A model generated the notes under the pieces. That model worked only from the letters and a program-made list of their open reading frames with translations, made no database searches and was not told the DNA's origin. A stretch of DNA of 24,092 nt from a virus: IMG/VR virus record IMGVR_UViG_3300047359_000188, positions 1 to 24,092 of that record. One strand, 5' to 3'. Positions 12,968 through 21,764 of this stretch are shown here, one piece after another. The translations under genes and the position numbers were made by a program. How positions within the stretch are numbered: the stretch's first letter is position 1; the number at the start of each line of letters is the position of its first letter.

Positions 12968-13486
12968 ATGAGAAACTATCAGGAAAATAAACAAATGAAT
13001 CCATTAGAGCACATATTAAAATTCCTTCAAACAAAGAAGGCAGAGCTTGTGTTGCAAGAGCAAAGTGATCAGTTTTTATTTGAACTTAACCAGACATTAA
13101 CTGAGAGAGACGAACTTGAGACACCTATTACAAACACGGTACAAGAGAAAGGCGCAAGTGCGTATCAACAAGTAACTAACTTATTAAACTTTTTAAAAGA
13201 GTTAGAGTGGGATGACTTCCATTGTGAGCTTAAAGACACGCGTATTACTATCGATAGATCACGCAAAGGACATAACATCGAAGGCAATTATCAGTCAGGT
13301 TTTGAGTTATGCATTATTGATTACGATGGTAAACAAAGAGAGTACGTGGGTAAAGCTTACTATCAGCTCGGATTGAGCGAAGATGGCATTGAGTGCGAGA
13401 GTGTATACCCAAAGATTGATTTGATAGATGCTGATAAAAAGAGAGAAAAGAAAGAGTTTTACAAAAAGGAAGGAAGGTTTAATTAA
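12968..13486 (+). CDS. 172-aa hypothetical early protein
   Basis: Residues 10-85 are largely helical (PLEHILKFLQTKKAELVLQE, AYQQVTNLLNFLKEL). Residues ~86-150 look beta-rich (FHCELKDTRITIDRS, FELCIIDYDGKQREYVGKAY). The C-terminus is highly charged (DADKKREKKEFYKKEG). An alternative start at Met10 (12995) is possible. No recognised family; the second largest gene of the early block. Confidence 0.55.
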   Translation: MRNYQENKQMNPLEHILKFLQTKKAELVLQEQSDQFLFELNQTLTERDELETPITNTVQEKGASAYQQVTNLLNFLKELEWDDFHCELKDTRITIDRSRKGHNIEGNYQSGFELCIIDYDGKQREYVGKAYYQLGLSEDGIECESVYPKIDLIDADKKREKKEFYKKEGRFN

Positions 13487-13487
13487 G

Positions 13488-13646
13488 ATGAGAAACTGTA
13501 ACTACGATAGCTGGCTTACTTCTTTCCTTGACTATGAGGATGATGATGAATTTAATCCCGAAGACTTTACTGAAGAAGAGATCGAAGCGAGGCGAGAAGA
13601 AGCTTTGATTGAGCAGTACGAACGAAACAAACAAACAAACGACTGA
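13488..13646 (+). CDS. 52-aa acidic hypothetical protein
   Basis: The start at 13488 follows the preceding stop, with a purine-rich AAGGAAGG stretch ~12 nt upstream; a longer frame from 13428 would lie inside the previous gene. The protein contains YEDDDEFNPEDFTEEEIEAR and is strongly acidic and helical. Function unknown. Confidence 0.5.
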   Translation: MRNCNYDSWLTSFLDYEDDDEFNPEDFTEEEIEARREEALIEQYERNKQTND

Positions 13647-13650
13647 AGAG

Positions 13651-13872
13651 ATGGACGAAGACGAAGACGAGGACGGACGCGAGCTTACACAGAGAGAAGC
13701 TGAAACGATCATGCAAATGGTCACTGATGGATGCGAATTATTCTGGGCTAACACCGAGTTGAAGTACGATAAACACTTAAACATAGTCAGAAGCGACATT
13801 CCGCGTGTCCGTCCTCGTGTGTGGTTTAATCATATGCCGATCAGAGTTAAGAAAGATAAAGATGCCCAGTAA
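13651..13872 (+). CDS. 73-aa hypothetical protein just before RNA polymerase
   Basis: The ATG at 13651 lies 4 nt after the previous stop and is preferred over an upstream TTG within that gene. An acidic start (MDEDEDEDGRELTQ) is followed by a helix (REAETIMQMVTDGCELFW) and an Arg/Pro-rich end (DIPRVRPRVWFNHMPIRVKK). The end overlaps the RNA polymerase start by 11 nt, so the two may be co-translated. No family was recognised. Confidence 0.5.
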   Translation: MDEDEDEDGRELTQREAETIMQMVTDGCELFWANTELKYDKHLNIVRSDIPRVRPRVWFNHMPIRVKKDKDAQ

Positions 13873-16177
13873 AGCTGAGAACGAGATGAAGGAGTGGGGC
13901 AAGGCAACTTACCGCCAGTTCCAACAGCTTTATAAGGAAGCGGAGAGAGCAAGTGAGTTGGAAAGCTCTAAGCGTATCCTTGGTAAGCTTGCACCTGAGT
14001 TAGCAACACCTATTCAAGACTTCTTTGGAAGGTTTGCCACTGAAGATAGCCCGTCTATGCCTTTATGGTTGTGCTATATCGCAGACTTTCACCCTCAAAT
14101 GGTAGCACATATTGGATTGAAGACTTTGTTAGATCGGATGTACGCACCTGACCGACACTTCACTGCTCTTTCTCTTGAAATAGGTAAAGCATTTGAACAG
14201 ATAGCACGGCAGAAAGTAGCTGAAGAGACTGTACCTAAGAATAAGATGCACGGTATCAAGCATAAGAAGAGCAGACAATCTAAGTTCCGTAGGTTCTATA
14301 AAGTAGAGAAGAATAACCGACGGTTTAAAGTGTGGGATAAACGGCACAAAGTATCGTTGGGTGCTTGGTTGTTGGGAGAGATACAGAAACATACAGGCTT
14401 GATTGAATTTAGAATCGAACGGATAGGTAAGAAGAAGCGTAAAGATGTAGTGCTCACTAAAGAGTTTACTGATTGGGTACGACGCTTTGATTCGTGGCGC
14501 GAGATGTTAGACCCTATGCGAATGGCTTTACCTGAAAAACCTAGAGATTGGGTAGACTTTTACACAGGTGGATACGAAACCTTTAACGACTGCTTTGTAA
14601 TGAACCGTGTGAACGGTAGTAACTACGAGTTCGCCAGCATGAAGAACATTTACGCGGCCGTGAACAACATTCAAAGAGTACCTTGGAAGATCAACAAGAA
14701 GATACTGGATGTAGCACAGAAGTGTTGGGATTTGGAGCGTGTGTTTGAGTTTCACGAAGTGCCTATGCAACCGTACCTTGAAGGTGGACACGAGAAGCCT
14801 GAAGAGTTGAGGATTTGGAAGGCTAAGCAAGATAAGATCAGGCGAATGAACGAAGCGAGACGTAGCAAAAGGCTACAACACGCCAAGGTCATGCACTTAG
14901 CTAAGAAGTATAGTGAATGGGATGATGTTTACTTTCCTACTCGTGTAGATTACAGAGGTCGTGTGTATTATATGCCAGCTTATCTGCATCCACAAGGCTC
15001 TGACTTAGCTAGAGGTTTGTTACAGTTTGGAAGAGGTGAGCAAGTAGTAGATGAAGATGACTTAGAGCGTGTGTTAATACACGGTGCTAATGCTTACGGA
15101 GTAAAGGGTAGTTTAGACGAACGGTTAGCGTGGATAGAAAGTCGTAAGCAGGAGATACTGGAGTGTGCTGAGGACTCAATGACTAACGATTGGTGGACGG
15201 AAGCGAGTGAACCGTTTGGGTTTCTTGCTTTTTGTTTTGAGTACCAACAGTTCACAGAAGAAGGATACGGATACACCTCACACTTTCCTGTACGTATGGA
15301 CTGCAGTAATAACGGTATGCAAATATTGCACTTGCTACTCAGAGATACAACACACGCCAAGCACTGCAACCTAGTACCTGACCAACCTGTCGGAGATATG
15401 TACCAGCACGTAGCTGATCTTGTTTACGAACGATTGAAAGAACAAGCTAGTGAAAGCTACATAGCAAGTGAGTGGTTAAAGTACGGAGTGACTAGAGCTA
15501 TGGCGAAGGCTGCTGTTATGAACAAACCGTACGGTCAAGGATTCTTTCCTGTGTTGGGTAGGTTCTTATCTATAATCGGAGACAATCATCCGTTTGAAGA
15601 TGGAGAACAGATTGACGGTATCAATTACTTAGCCAGACAGTTTAACGAGGTAGCACGTGATGAGTTAGACAGTGTTGACCGAGTAAGACGGTTCCTTAGA
15701 CCGTGCACTACAGCAGTAGGTAATGAGATGTTAAGGTGGACTACACCGTCAGGCTTTAAAGTAGTACAAGGATTAACAAAGACTAAGCGTATCCAATGTC
15801 GTACAATTGTAGGTAACATAGAGACTAAGATTGAATACCAAGGACCGACTGATCAGATTGATCCGAAGCAACAACGAAAGAGTATCACTGCTAACTTTAT
15901 CCACGGATTGGATGCTTCTATTGTTCATCGTTTAGCGTACGATATGGCGTACGACATGGGCTTTGTTCACGACTGCTTTATCAGTCACGCTTCCAACGCA
16001 CGAAAAGTACACCAAGATGTACGAAACACATACAAGACTTTCTTTTCTGTTGACTTACTAGCCGAGTTCAGATGTGAGTTACAGAATCAATACCCGACAG
16101 CAAAGTTGCCTGACCTGCCTGAACTTGGGACACTAGATGTCTCGCAAATAGATCGAGCAATGTACCTGCTGTCTTAA
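13862..16177 (+). CDS. T7-type single-subunit DNA-directed RNA polymerase
   Basis: 771 aa from the ATG at 13862; a longer frame from a GTG at 13805 lies in the previous gene and lacks support. T7 gp1 is 883 aa, so the N-terminal domain is shorter. Landmarks: DYRGRVYYMPAYLHPQGSDL (363-382); catalytic motif A with Asp480 (RMDCSNNGMQ, T7 Asp537); motif B RAMAKAAVMNKPYGQ (545-559; Lys549 and Tyr557 match T7 Lys631 and Tyr639); ANFIHGLDAS (677-686); motif C HDCF (703-706; Asp704 = T7 Asp812). Motif A departs from T7's DGSCSG, and the C-terminus (MYLLS) differs from T7's FAFA. It would transcribe middle and late genes. Confidence 0.96.
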   Translation: MPSKAENEMKEWGKATYRQFQQLYKEAERASELESSKRILGKLAPELATPIQDFFGRFATEDSPSMPLWLCYIADFHPQMVAHIGLKTLLDRMYAPDRHFTALSLEIGKAFEQIARQKVAEETVPKNKMHGIKHKKSRQSKFRRFYKVEKNNRRFKVWDKRHKVSLGAWLLGEIQKHTGLIEFRIERIGKKKRKDVVLTKEFTDWVRRFDSWREMLDPMRMALPEKPRDWVDFYTGGYETFNDCFVMNRVNGSNYEFASMKNIYAAVNNIQRVPWKINKKILDVAQKCWDLERVFEFHEVPMQPYLEGGHEKPEELRIWKAKQDKIRRMNEARRSKRLQHAKVMHLAKKYSEWDDVYFPTRVDYRGRVYYMPAYLHPQGSDLARGLLQFGRGEQVVDEDDLERVLIHGANAYGVKGSLDERLAWIESRKQEILECAEDSMTNDWWTEASEPFGFLAFCFEYQQFTEEGYGYTSHFPVRMDCSNNGMQILHLLLRDTTHAKHCNLVPDQPVGDMYQHVADLVYERLKEQASESYIASEWLKYGVTRAMAKAAVMNKPYGQGFFPVLGRFLSIIGDNHPFEDGEQIDGINYLARQFNEVARDELDSVDRVRRFLRPCTTAVGNEMLRWTTPSGFKVVQGLTKTKRIQCRTIVGNIETKIEYQGPTDQIDPKQQRKSITANFIHGLDASIVHRLAYDMAYDMGFVHDCFISHASNARKVHQDVRNTYKTFFSVDLLAEFRCELQNQYPTAKLPDLPELGTLDVSQIDRAMYLLS

Positions 16178-16205
16178 CAACAACAAAAATAAATCGAGAG
16201 ATAAA

Positions 16206-16841
16206 ATGAGTATACAAGCAAGAAAGAAACACGACATAATAAAGTTAAGTGGGATCGGAAAGTTCTGCTTTCTTAACAAGCCTAGCAAAAAGTTCAAGCC
16301 TGAGTTTGGGGAGTACATATGCGACACCGTTGTAAGTGAGGAGGTAGCGGAAAAAGTTAAAGCACAGCTTCGCCCTGTTTATGAGCAAGAACTAAAAGCT
16401 AGAACAGACCTTGAAGGTAAGGAACTAAAAAAAGCTGAGTTACCCTTCGTTGAAAGTGAAGACGGAACTCTTATTAAGACTAAGCTTAAAGGTGGTCACC
16501 GCACTAAAGAAGGCAAGGTATACGAATTTAACGTAGCTTTGTTCGATGCATCCTGTAACCCTTTACCTAAAGACGTACAAGTATGGGGTGGAAGTAAAGT
16601 CAATGTAGCTGTACGACCTAACTTTTGGTACACAGCTTCTCTTGGTTTTGGTGTCACGTTTGAGATACAAGCAGTACAAGTTGTTGAGTTAGCTAACGGT
16701 GGAGTGAGTAGCGTTGCCGCTGAAGCTTTCGGACTTACCAGTGAAGAAGGATACGTAGCAAATGGCGGTGAAACCCTTGACCAAGTATTCGATGCCGAAG
16801 AGACAAGCGAAGAAGAAGAGACCGTCAAAGCGAACTTCTAA
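16206..16841 (+). CDS. Single-stranded DNA-binding protein (T7 gp2.5-like)
   Basis: 211 aa; T7 gp2.5 is 232. It shares GGGSK-like WGGSKVNVAVRPNFWY (127-142), LGFGVTFEIQAVQVVELANG and GYVANGGE with gp2.5, then an acidic tail (DAEETSEEEETVKANF) ending in Phe, the feature through which gp2.5 contacts polymerase and helicase. The N-terminal half is the OB-fold region. It sits between RNA polymerase and endonuclease I as in T7. Its 3' 80 nt overlap the endonuclease frame if that gene starts at 16762. A purine-rich GAGAG precedes the ATG. Confidence 0.92.
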   Translation: MSIQARKKHDIIKLSGIGKFCFLNKPSKKFKPEFGEYICDTVVSEEVAEKVKAQLRPVYEQELKARTDLEGKELKKAELPFVESEDGTLIKTKLKGGHRTKEGKVYEFNVALFDASCNPLPKDVQVWGGSKVNVAVRPNFWYTASLGFGVTFEIQAVQVVELANGGVSSVAAEAFGLTSEEGYVANGGETLDQVFDAEETSEEEETVKANF

Positions 16842-17307
16842 TTATCGTTCTGGATTCGAAGCTAAACTAGCAAATCAATTACAGCGTAGTGGTGTTGAGT
16901 TTCAATACGAGACATTACAACTTGAGTATAAAAAAGTATCGACTTACACTCCTGACTTCATACTCCCCAACGGCATCATCATTGAAGCCAAGGGGTTATG
17001 GGTCACGGAGGACAGGACAAAACATCTGTTAGTCCGCGAGCAACATCCACACCTAGATATAAGAATGGTGTTCATGAATGCAGGTAACAAGATACGAAAG
17101 GGAAGCTCAACATCCTACGCTAGTTGGTGCGAAAAGAAAGGAATTAAATATGCAAACAAAGTTATACCTAAATCATGGCTATCATCCAAGCACATCAACC
17201 CTGTGACAAGTGTGGGTCAAGTGACGCAAGAGCCTTCAACGATGACGGAAGCTCCTATTGTTTCAGTTGCCAAGATCATAGTGGACGAAGTGGAGGACAA
17301 CGTATGA
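16762..17307 (+). CDS. Endonuclease I (T7 gp3-like Holliday-junction resolvase)
   Basis: 181 aa; T7 gp3 is 149. It resolves branched DNA and helps degrade host DNA. YRSGFEAKLANQL, YTPDFILPNGIIIEAKGLW, KHLLVREQHPHLDIR and SYASWCEKKGIKYA follow T7 closely. Active-site equivalents: Glu33 (T7 E20), Asp65 (D55), Glu75 (E65) and Lys77 (K67). T7 E35 aligns with Gln48, with Glu50 nearby. The start at 16762 has AGAAGG 11 nt upstream; Met11 (16792) is an alternative. The last ~40 residues exceed T7 and lie entirely over the next gene in another frame; the stop overlaps an internal helicase start as ATGA. Confidence 0.95.
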   Translation: MAVKPLTKYSMPKRQAKKKRPSKRTSNYRSGFEAKLANQLQRSGVEFQYETLQLEYKKVSTYTPDFILPNGIIIEAKGLWVTEDRTKHLLVREQHPHLDIRMVFMNAGNKIRKGSSTSYASWCEKKGIKYANKVIPKSWLSSKHINPVTSVGQVTQEPSTMTEAPIVSVAKIIVDEVEDNV

Positions 17308-18761
17308 CTACACCTACACCAACAAGTTTTATCAGTGGAGAACCACAAGCTATAGCACGTCGAAACTTAACAGAAGAAACGTGTCGGAAGTGGGGATACT
17401 GGGTAGGTAAAGACCAAGGCGAGTGGGTACAGATAGCTAACTATAAGACACGAGACGGTAAACCTGTCGGTCAGAAGATCAGGCGAGCCGATAAGAAGTT
17501 CGCAGTGAAGGGTGAGCTGATGGGCTTGTACGGTCAGCACCTGTGGAGAGACGGAGGTCGTCGAGTGGTTGTAACTGAAGGAGAGATCGATGCACTCAGT
17601 GTCAGTCAAGCTATGGATAACAAGTGGCCTGTAGTATCTGTGCCTAATGGTGCAGGAGCTGCAAAAAAATATGTAGCACAAGCTATCGATTGGTTAGAAC
17701 GGTACGAGAAAGTAGTCTTCTGTTTTGATATGGATGATGTCGGAAGAAAAGGGGCAGCTGAATGTGCAGCACTCCTCACTCCTGGCAAGGGATACATAGC
17801 AGAACTACCACTCAAGGATCCAAATGATATGTTGACCAGCGGTAAGTCGAAGGACTTGATCAGTTGTTTATATGATGCAAGAGAGTATCGACCTGACGGA
17901 ATAGTAAACGGTAAAGAGTTGTGGGATTTAGTGAGCAATCGCGACGAACACAAAGCAGTACCGTATCCTTACTTCAGCTTAAACGAGTTAACCCACGGCA
18001 TGAGACTAGGAGAATTAGTTACGGTATGCGCGGGCAGTGGAATAGGAAAGTCTCTGTTCTGCCGTGAGATAGCTCATCATCTACTGGGTCTTGGCGAGAC
18101 GGTAGGTTATATAGCGTTGGAGGAATCCGTCAGGCGTACTTGTCTTGGTATCATGGGCATTCATTTGAACAAACCGTTACACTTAGAAGAGGATGAGGTA
18201 GAACAAGAAGCTTTGTTACCTGCATTTGAAGAGACGGTAGGTAACGGTAAGTTCTATACCTACGACCACTTCGGATCGATGGATAGTGACAACCTACTGA
18301 GTAAGATTAGATACTTGATTAAAGGATTCGATTGTAAGTGGATATTCTTAGATCATCTATCGATTGTAATCAGTGGTATCCAAGGAGACGACGAACGACG
18401 GTTAATTGATAACACCATGACTAAACTTAGAAGTCTAGTTGAAGAGACAGGATGTGGAATGATATTAGTATCACATCTAAAGCGAGTAGACAATGGTCAC
18501 GAAGAAGGAGGACGAGTAAGTCTTCACCATCTACGGGGCAGTCAAGCAATCGCACAGCTAAGTGACATGGTAATTGGATTGGAGCGTAACCAACAAGCAG
18601 GTACAACAAGTAATGAGACTCGTGTTCGTGTGTTGAAGAATAGATTCAGCGGACAGACAGGACATTGTACTACTCTTGGTTATGACCACGACACAGGACG
18701 ATACAAGGAGGACACTAATGTGTTCGAAGATACAACAGCAACAACTAACAACCCATTCTAA
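17175..18761 (+). CDS. Primase-helicase (T7 gp4-like)
   Basis: 528 aa; T7 gp4A is 566. Zinc-binding domain: Cys10, Cys13, Cys29 and Cys32, for template-site recognition. TOPRIM primase: VVVTEGEIDALS (131-142) and CFDMDDVGRKG (183-193). RecA-like hexameric helicase: Walker A CAGSGIGKS (285-293), Walker B IFLDHLS (390-396), a LVSHL sensor (431-435) and an RVRVLKNRFSG arginine region. It primes and unwinds at the fork with the polymerase. The first 44 codons overlap endonuclease I out of frame. A second start at Met44 with a strong SD could give a helicase lacking the zinc domain, like T7 gp4B. No SD precedes the first ATG. Confidence 0.97.
   Translation: MAIIQAHQPCDKCGSSDARAFNDDGSSYCFSCQDHSGRSGGQRMTTPTPTSFISGEPQAIARRNLTEETCRKWGYWVGKDQGEWVQIANYKTRDGKPVGQKIRRADKKFAVKGELMGLYGQHLWRDGGRRVVVTEGEIDALSVSQAMDNKWPVVSVPNGAGAAKKYVAQAIDWLERYEKVVFCFDMDDVGRKGAAECAALLTPGKGYIAELPLKDPNDMLTSGKSKDLISCLYDAREYRPDGIVNGKELWDLVSNRDEHKAVPYPYFSLNELTHGMRLGELVTVCAGSGIGKSLFCREIAHHLLGLGETVGYIALEESVRRTCLGIMGIHLNKPLHLEEDEVEQEALLPAFEETVGNGKFYTYDHFGSMDSDNLLSKIRYLIKGFDCKWIFLDHLSIVISGIQGDDERRLIDNTMTKLRSLVEETGCGMILVSHLKRVDNGHEEGGRVSLHHLRGSQAIAQLSDMVIGLERNQQAGTTSNETRVRVLKNRFSGQTGHCTTLGYDHDTGRYKEDTNVFEDTTATTNNPF
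17292..17306 (+). promoter_or_regulatory. Ribosome-binding site and internal start for a helicase-only (4B-like) product
   Basis: GGAGG at 17292-17296 lies 7 nt before ATG 17304-17306, which is in frame with the primase-helicase at codon 44, right after the zinc-binding domain. The ATG overlaps the endonuclease I stop (ATGA). In T7 the same gene makes a shorter 4B form from an internal Met after the zinc domain. This is one of the best SD sequences in the window. Confidence 0.65.
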
Positions 18762-18766
18762 AAATT

Positions 18767-19882
18767 ATGAAGTGGAATTACAAATCACCCGTCACCAAGT
18801 CTCATGGATATGAGGATGTGATAAATATATTGAGCAAGTATAACAAAGAATATTATGCGAACTGCACAGATGACGAACAGAATCAAATCGTTGAAGAAAT
18901 ATTTAGTGTTTATAGAGGTCGTAATATTTTTCCCATTCAGTACTACAACGAGAAAGGAATATTATATGAAATACATAAAGCTATAGATAAAGATGTTAGT
19001 TTCGATGGTGATGTTTTAGACCTGAAATACAACCAAGGTTCTAGTCTGTGTAGGTTTTTATTTCCTAATTTATCAACAGTCGACTGTAAAGGTAGCAAAA
19101 ACAACTCTCCTTATAGTAAATTCATGGACGACCATAAATTAAAAAGAGCTATAGATTTTTGTTTAAGACATAAAACATCTAATAAACCTACTATGCCAAG
19201 TGGAATCAAGGATGGTTTGGAAATGTTGGGAGGTAATGTTGCAACTAATTTTAAACCTATGAACGCTAAAGCTCTTTACGAAAGGTACACACCTAAAAAT
19301 GGTGTGATCTATGATTTCTCGTGTGGTTTTGGTGGTAGGATGCTGGGAGCTTTAAGTAGTAAAAACAACTATAGGTATGTGGGAGTTGAACCTAATACAG
19401 AAACCTTCAACAACCTTTTAATACTTGGTAGTTACATTGAAAAAGCTACGGGTACAAAAAATCGCTATACAATCAAAAAAATAGGAAGTGAAAGTATTAC
19501 TGTTAATAAAGAAAGTTGCGTAGATTTTGCTTTTAGTAGCCCGCCTTATTTTTCTTTAGAGAAGTATAGCGATGAATCTACTCAATGTTATATAAAGTTT
19601 CCTACATTAAGTACATGGTTCGATGGGTATGTTAAAGCCACTATTCATAATATACATAAATTATTAAAAAAAGACAGGTTCTATGCAGTTAATATAGCTG
19701 ACTTTAAACTAGGAAATGAAACCGTTTGGTTAGTTGATGAGTGGGTGAGATTAAGTGAGCAATGTGGTTTATCATTTCATCACAAGATTGACATGAAGCT
19801 GCAAAGTAGGAGGGGTATTGGACACTCTTCTAAAAATGGAAAAACAAAACAAGAAGGAATATTTGTATTCCGCAAAAATTAA
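18767..19882 (+). CDS. DNA methyltransferase (N6-adenine/N4-cytosine type)
   Basis: 371 aa. A SAM-binding motif I, YDFSCGFGGRM (182-192), is followed by an acidic VEPN (207-210) and the catalytic motif SSPPYF (257-262), typical of amino-methyltransferases. The C-terminal part ends FHHKIDMKLQSRRGIGHSS. It would methylate DNA, perhaps protecting phage DNA from restriction; the target base is unknown. It sits between helicase and polymerase, where T7 has small genes. It is more AT-rich than its neighbours (hand counts of sample lines 27-33% GC against 38-47%) and both edges carry AATTATGAA, so it looks acquired. No partner restriction enzyme is recognised. Confidence 0.85.
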   Translation: MKWNYKSPVTKSHGYEDVINILSKYNKEYYANCTDDEQNQIVEEIFSVYRGRNIFPIQYYNEKGILYEIHKAIDKDVSFDGDVLDLKYNQGSSLCRFLFPNLSTVDCKGSKNNSPYSKFMDDHKLKRAIDFCLRHKTSNKPTMPSGIKDGLEMLGGNVATNFKPMNAKALYERYTPKNGVIYDFSCGFGGRMLGALSSKNNYRYVGVEPNTETFNNLLILGSYIEKATGTKNRYTIKKIGSESITVNKESCVDFAFSSPPYFSLEKYSDESTQCYIKFPTLSTWFDGYVKATIHNIHKLLKKDRFYAVNIADFKLGNETVWLVDEWVRLSEQCGLSFHHKIDMKLQSRRGIGHSSKNGKTKQEGIFVFRKN

Positions 19883-19889
19883 AACAATT

Positions 19890-21764
19890 ATGAAAACACT
19901 ATTCTTTGATATAGAAACTAATAAGATAAAGGACTGGACTAACTTGTCTGACTTAAAGACGGTTCACTGTCTATCTATCTACGAACCAATGAACGCCAAG
20001 ATGGTAACCTATCACGGTGACGGCATACAGAACGGACTAAGAGAGTTAGCTAAAGCAGATCGTATCTGTGGACATAATGTCATAGGGTTTGATCTACCTG
20101 CTCTGTCTAAACTGTACGGCTTTGCTCCTCCGTTGATACGAATACTAGATACGATGGTCATGGCTAAGTGTATAGTAGCTGATGTAAGGAACGATGACTT
20201 CCTACGTAAGGACTTTGATAAGAGTTTAGTAGGCAGTCACTCACTGAAAGCTTGGGGCAAACGAATGAGCAAGATGACTAAGCTGACTTACGGTGAAGAA
20301 GACGATGCGTTCGATAGCTACAACGACGAGATGCGTAAGTATTGTGAGCGTGATGTAGTTGTAACACACTTGCTGTTTGATTACTTAATGAAGAAAGAAC
20401 CTAGCGGTGAGATGTTAGCATTGGAACACTGGTTCGCTTTCCTTATGAGACTGCAAGAGAAGCAAGGCTTTGCGTTTGATATAGATAAAGCAGAACAACT
20501 AGAGCTTGTGTTAGCTGGTCGTCGTGCTGACTTGTTGGATAGATTACAGAAAGAGTTTCCATCCAAGACAGAAGAGATGAAGACTCCGAGTGGTTGGTCC
20601 TTAGAGTTAGAGTGTAAGGAAGGTGTAGAAATAATCACAGCTCCTACTAAGACAGCACTTAAACAACAGCTGAAGAGTCGTAACTTAAAACAGACTTTAG
20701 TTAAAGATGCTGTACAGTTAGCACCTAAGACGAAGACTACCTTGTTCAATCCTGGTAGCCGTAAGCAAATAGCTGAACGATTAGGTGAACTAGGATACGA
20801 CTTACCTAAAGAACCTGATGCTAAGACTCCGAAGGTAGATGAAGGTGTACTTAGAAGTATAGACCATCCGTTCGCTGAGGTGCTGTGCGATTACTTGTTG
20901 GTTACCAAGAGGTTAGGACAACTAGCAGAAGGCAATCAAGCGTGGTTAAAACTACAGAAGGACGGACGGATACACGGTAGAGTCAACACCAACGGTGCGG
21001 TGACAGGTAGATGTACACATCAGAATCCTAATGTAGCACAAGTACCTGCGTGTCGTGCTGAGTACGGAGCAGAGTGTCGTGATCTATTCAAAGCAGGTAA
21101 TGGATACAAGTTAGTAGGTACGGATGCAGCAGGGTTAGAACTACGGATGCTTGCTCACTACTTAGCTTTCTACGACAGAGGTGCTTACGCCAAGACGGTA
21201 GTAGAAGGAGACATCCATACACTCAACCAAGAAGCAGCAGGACTGGAGACTCGTGACCAAGCAAAGACATTCATCTACGCTTTTCTTTACGGAGCAGGTG
21301 ACGCTAAGATCGGAGAGATAGTAGGAGGTTCTGCTAAAGAAGGACAGATGTTAAAGCGTAAGTTCTTGAACAACCTACCTGCACTGAAGAAGTTACAAGC
21401 AGATGTACAGAGGAAGGTGGAAGCTGAAGGTAAACTAATTGGATTAGATGGTCGGGTACTGCCTGTTCGTTCCAGTCACTCCGCACTTAATATGTTGTTA
21501 CAGAGTGCAGGTGCTGTGTGTATGAAGGTAGCACTGATACAACTGTTTCATAAGATGAACTCGATGAAGTGGCAGCACGGTAGAGAGTACAGCTTTGTAG
21601 CTAATGTACACGATGAGTTCCAAGCAGAAGTATTACCTGAGAAAGCACAGCACTTCGGTGAGTTGGCAGTCTTGGCTATCAAAGCAGCAGGACTAGAGTT
21701 GAAGTTAAACGTAATGCTTGATGGTGAAGCTAAGATAGGAGAGTCATGGGCACAGACACATTAG
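19890..21764 (+). CDS. Family-A DNA polymerase (T7 gp5-like)
   Basis: 624 aa from the ATG at 19890; T7 gp5 is 704. A longer frame from 19818 lies inside the methyltransferase. Proofreading exonuclease: FFDIET (Asp7, Glu9), GHNVIGFD (61-68) and YCERDVV (151-157). Polymerase: VTGRCTH (371-377), motif A GTDAAGLELR (410-419, Asp412), O-helix RDQAKTFIYAFLYGAG (455-470) and motif C VHDEFQ (573-578, Asp575). Tyr463 matches T7 Tyr526. The thumb insert where T7 binds thioredoxin (here ~223-286) is present at roughly similar length but not similar in sequence, so the processivity partner is uncertain. Confidence 0.97.
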   Translation: MKTLFFDIETNKIKDWTNLSDLKTVHCLSIYEPMNAKMVTYHGDGIQNGLRELAKADRICGHNVIGFDLPALSKLYGFAPPLIRILDTMVMAKCIVADVRNDDFLRKDFDKSLVGSHSLKAWGKRMSKMTKLTYGEEDDAFDSYNDEMRKYCERDVVVTHLLFDYLMKKEPSGEMLALEHWFAFLMRLQEKQGFAFDIDKAEQLELVLAGRRADLLDRLQKEFPSKTEEMKTPSGWSLELECKEGVEIITAPTKTALKQQLKSRNLKQTLVKDAVQLAPKTKTTLFNPGSRKQIAERLGELGYDLPKEPDAKTPKVDEGVLRSIDHPFAEVLCDYLLVTKRLGQLAEGNQAWLKLQKDGRIHGRVNTNGAVTGRCTHQNPNVAQVPACRAEYGAECRDLFKAGNGYKLVGTDAAGLELRMLAHYLAFYDRGAYAKTVVEGDIHTLNQEAAGLETRDQAKTFIYAFLYGAGDAKIGEIVGGSAKEGQMLKRKFLNNLPALKKLQADVQRKVEAEGKLIGLDGRVLPVRSSHSALNMLLQSAGAVCMKVALIQLFHKMNSMKWQHGREYSFVANVHDEFQAEVLPEKAQHFGELAVLAIKAAGLELKLNVMLDGEAKIGESWAQTH

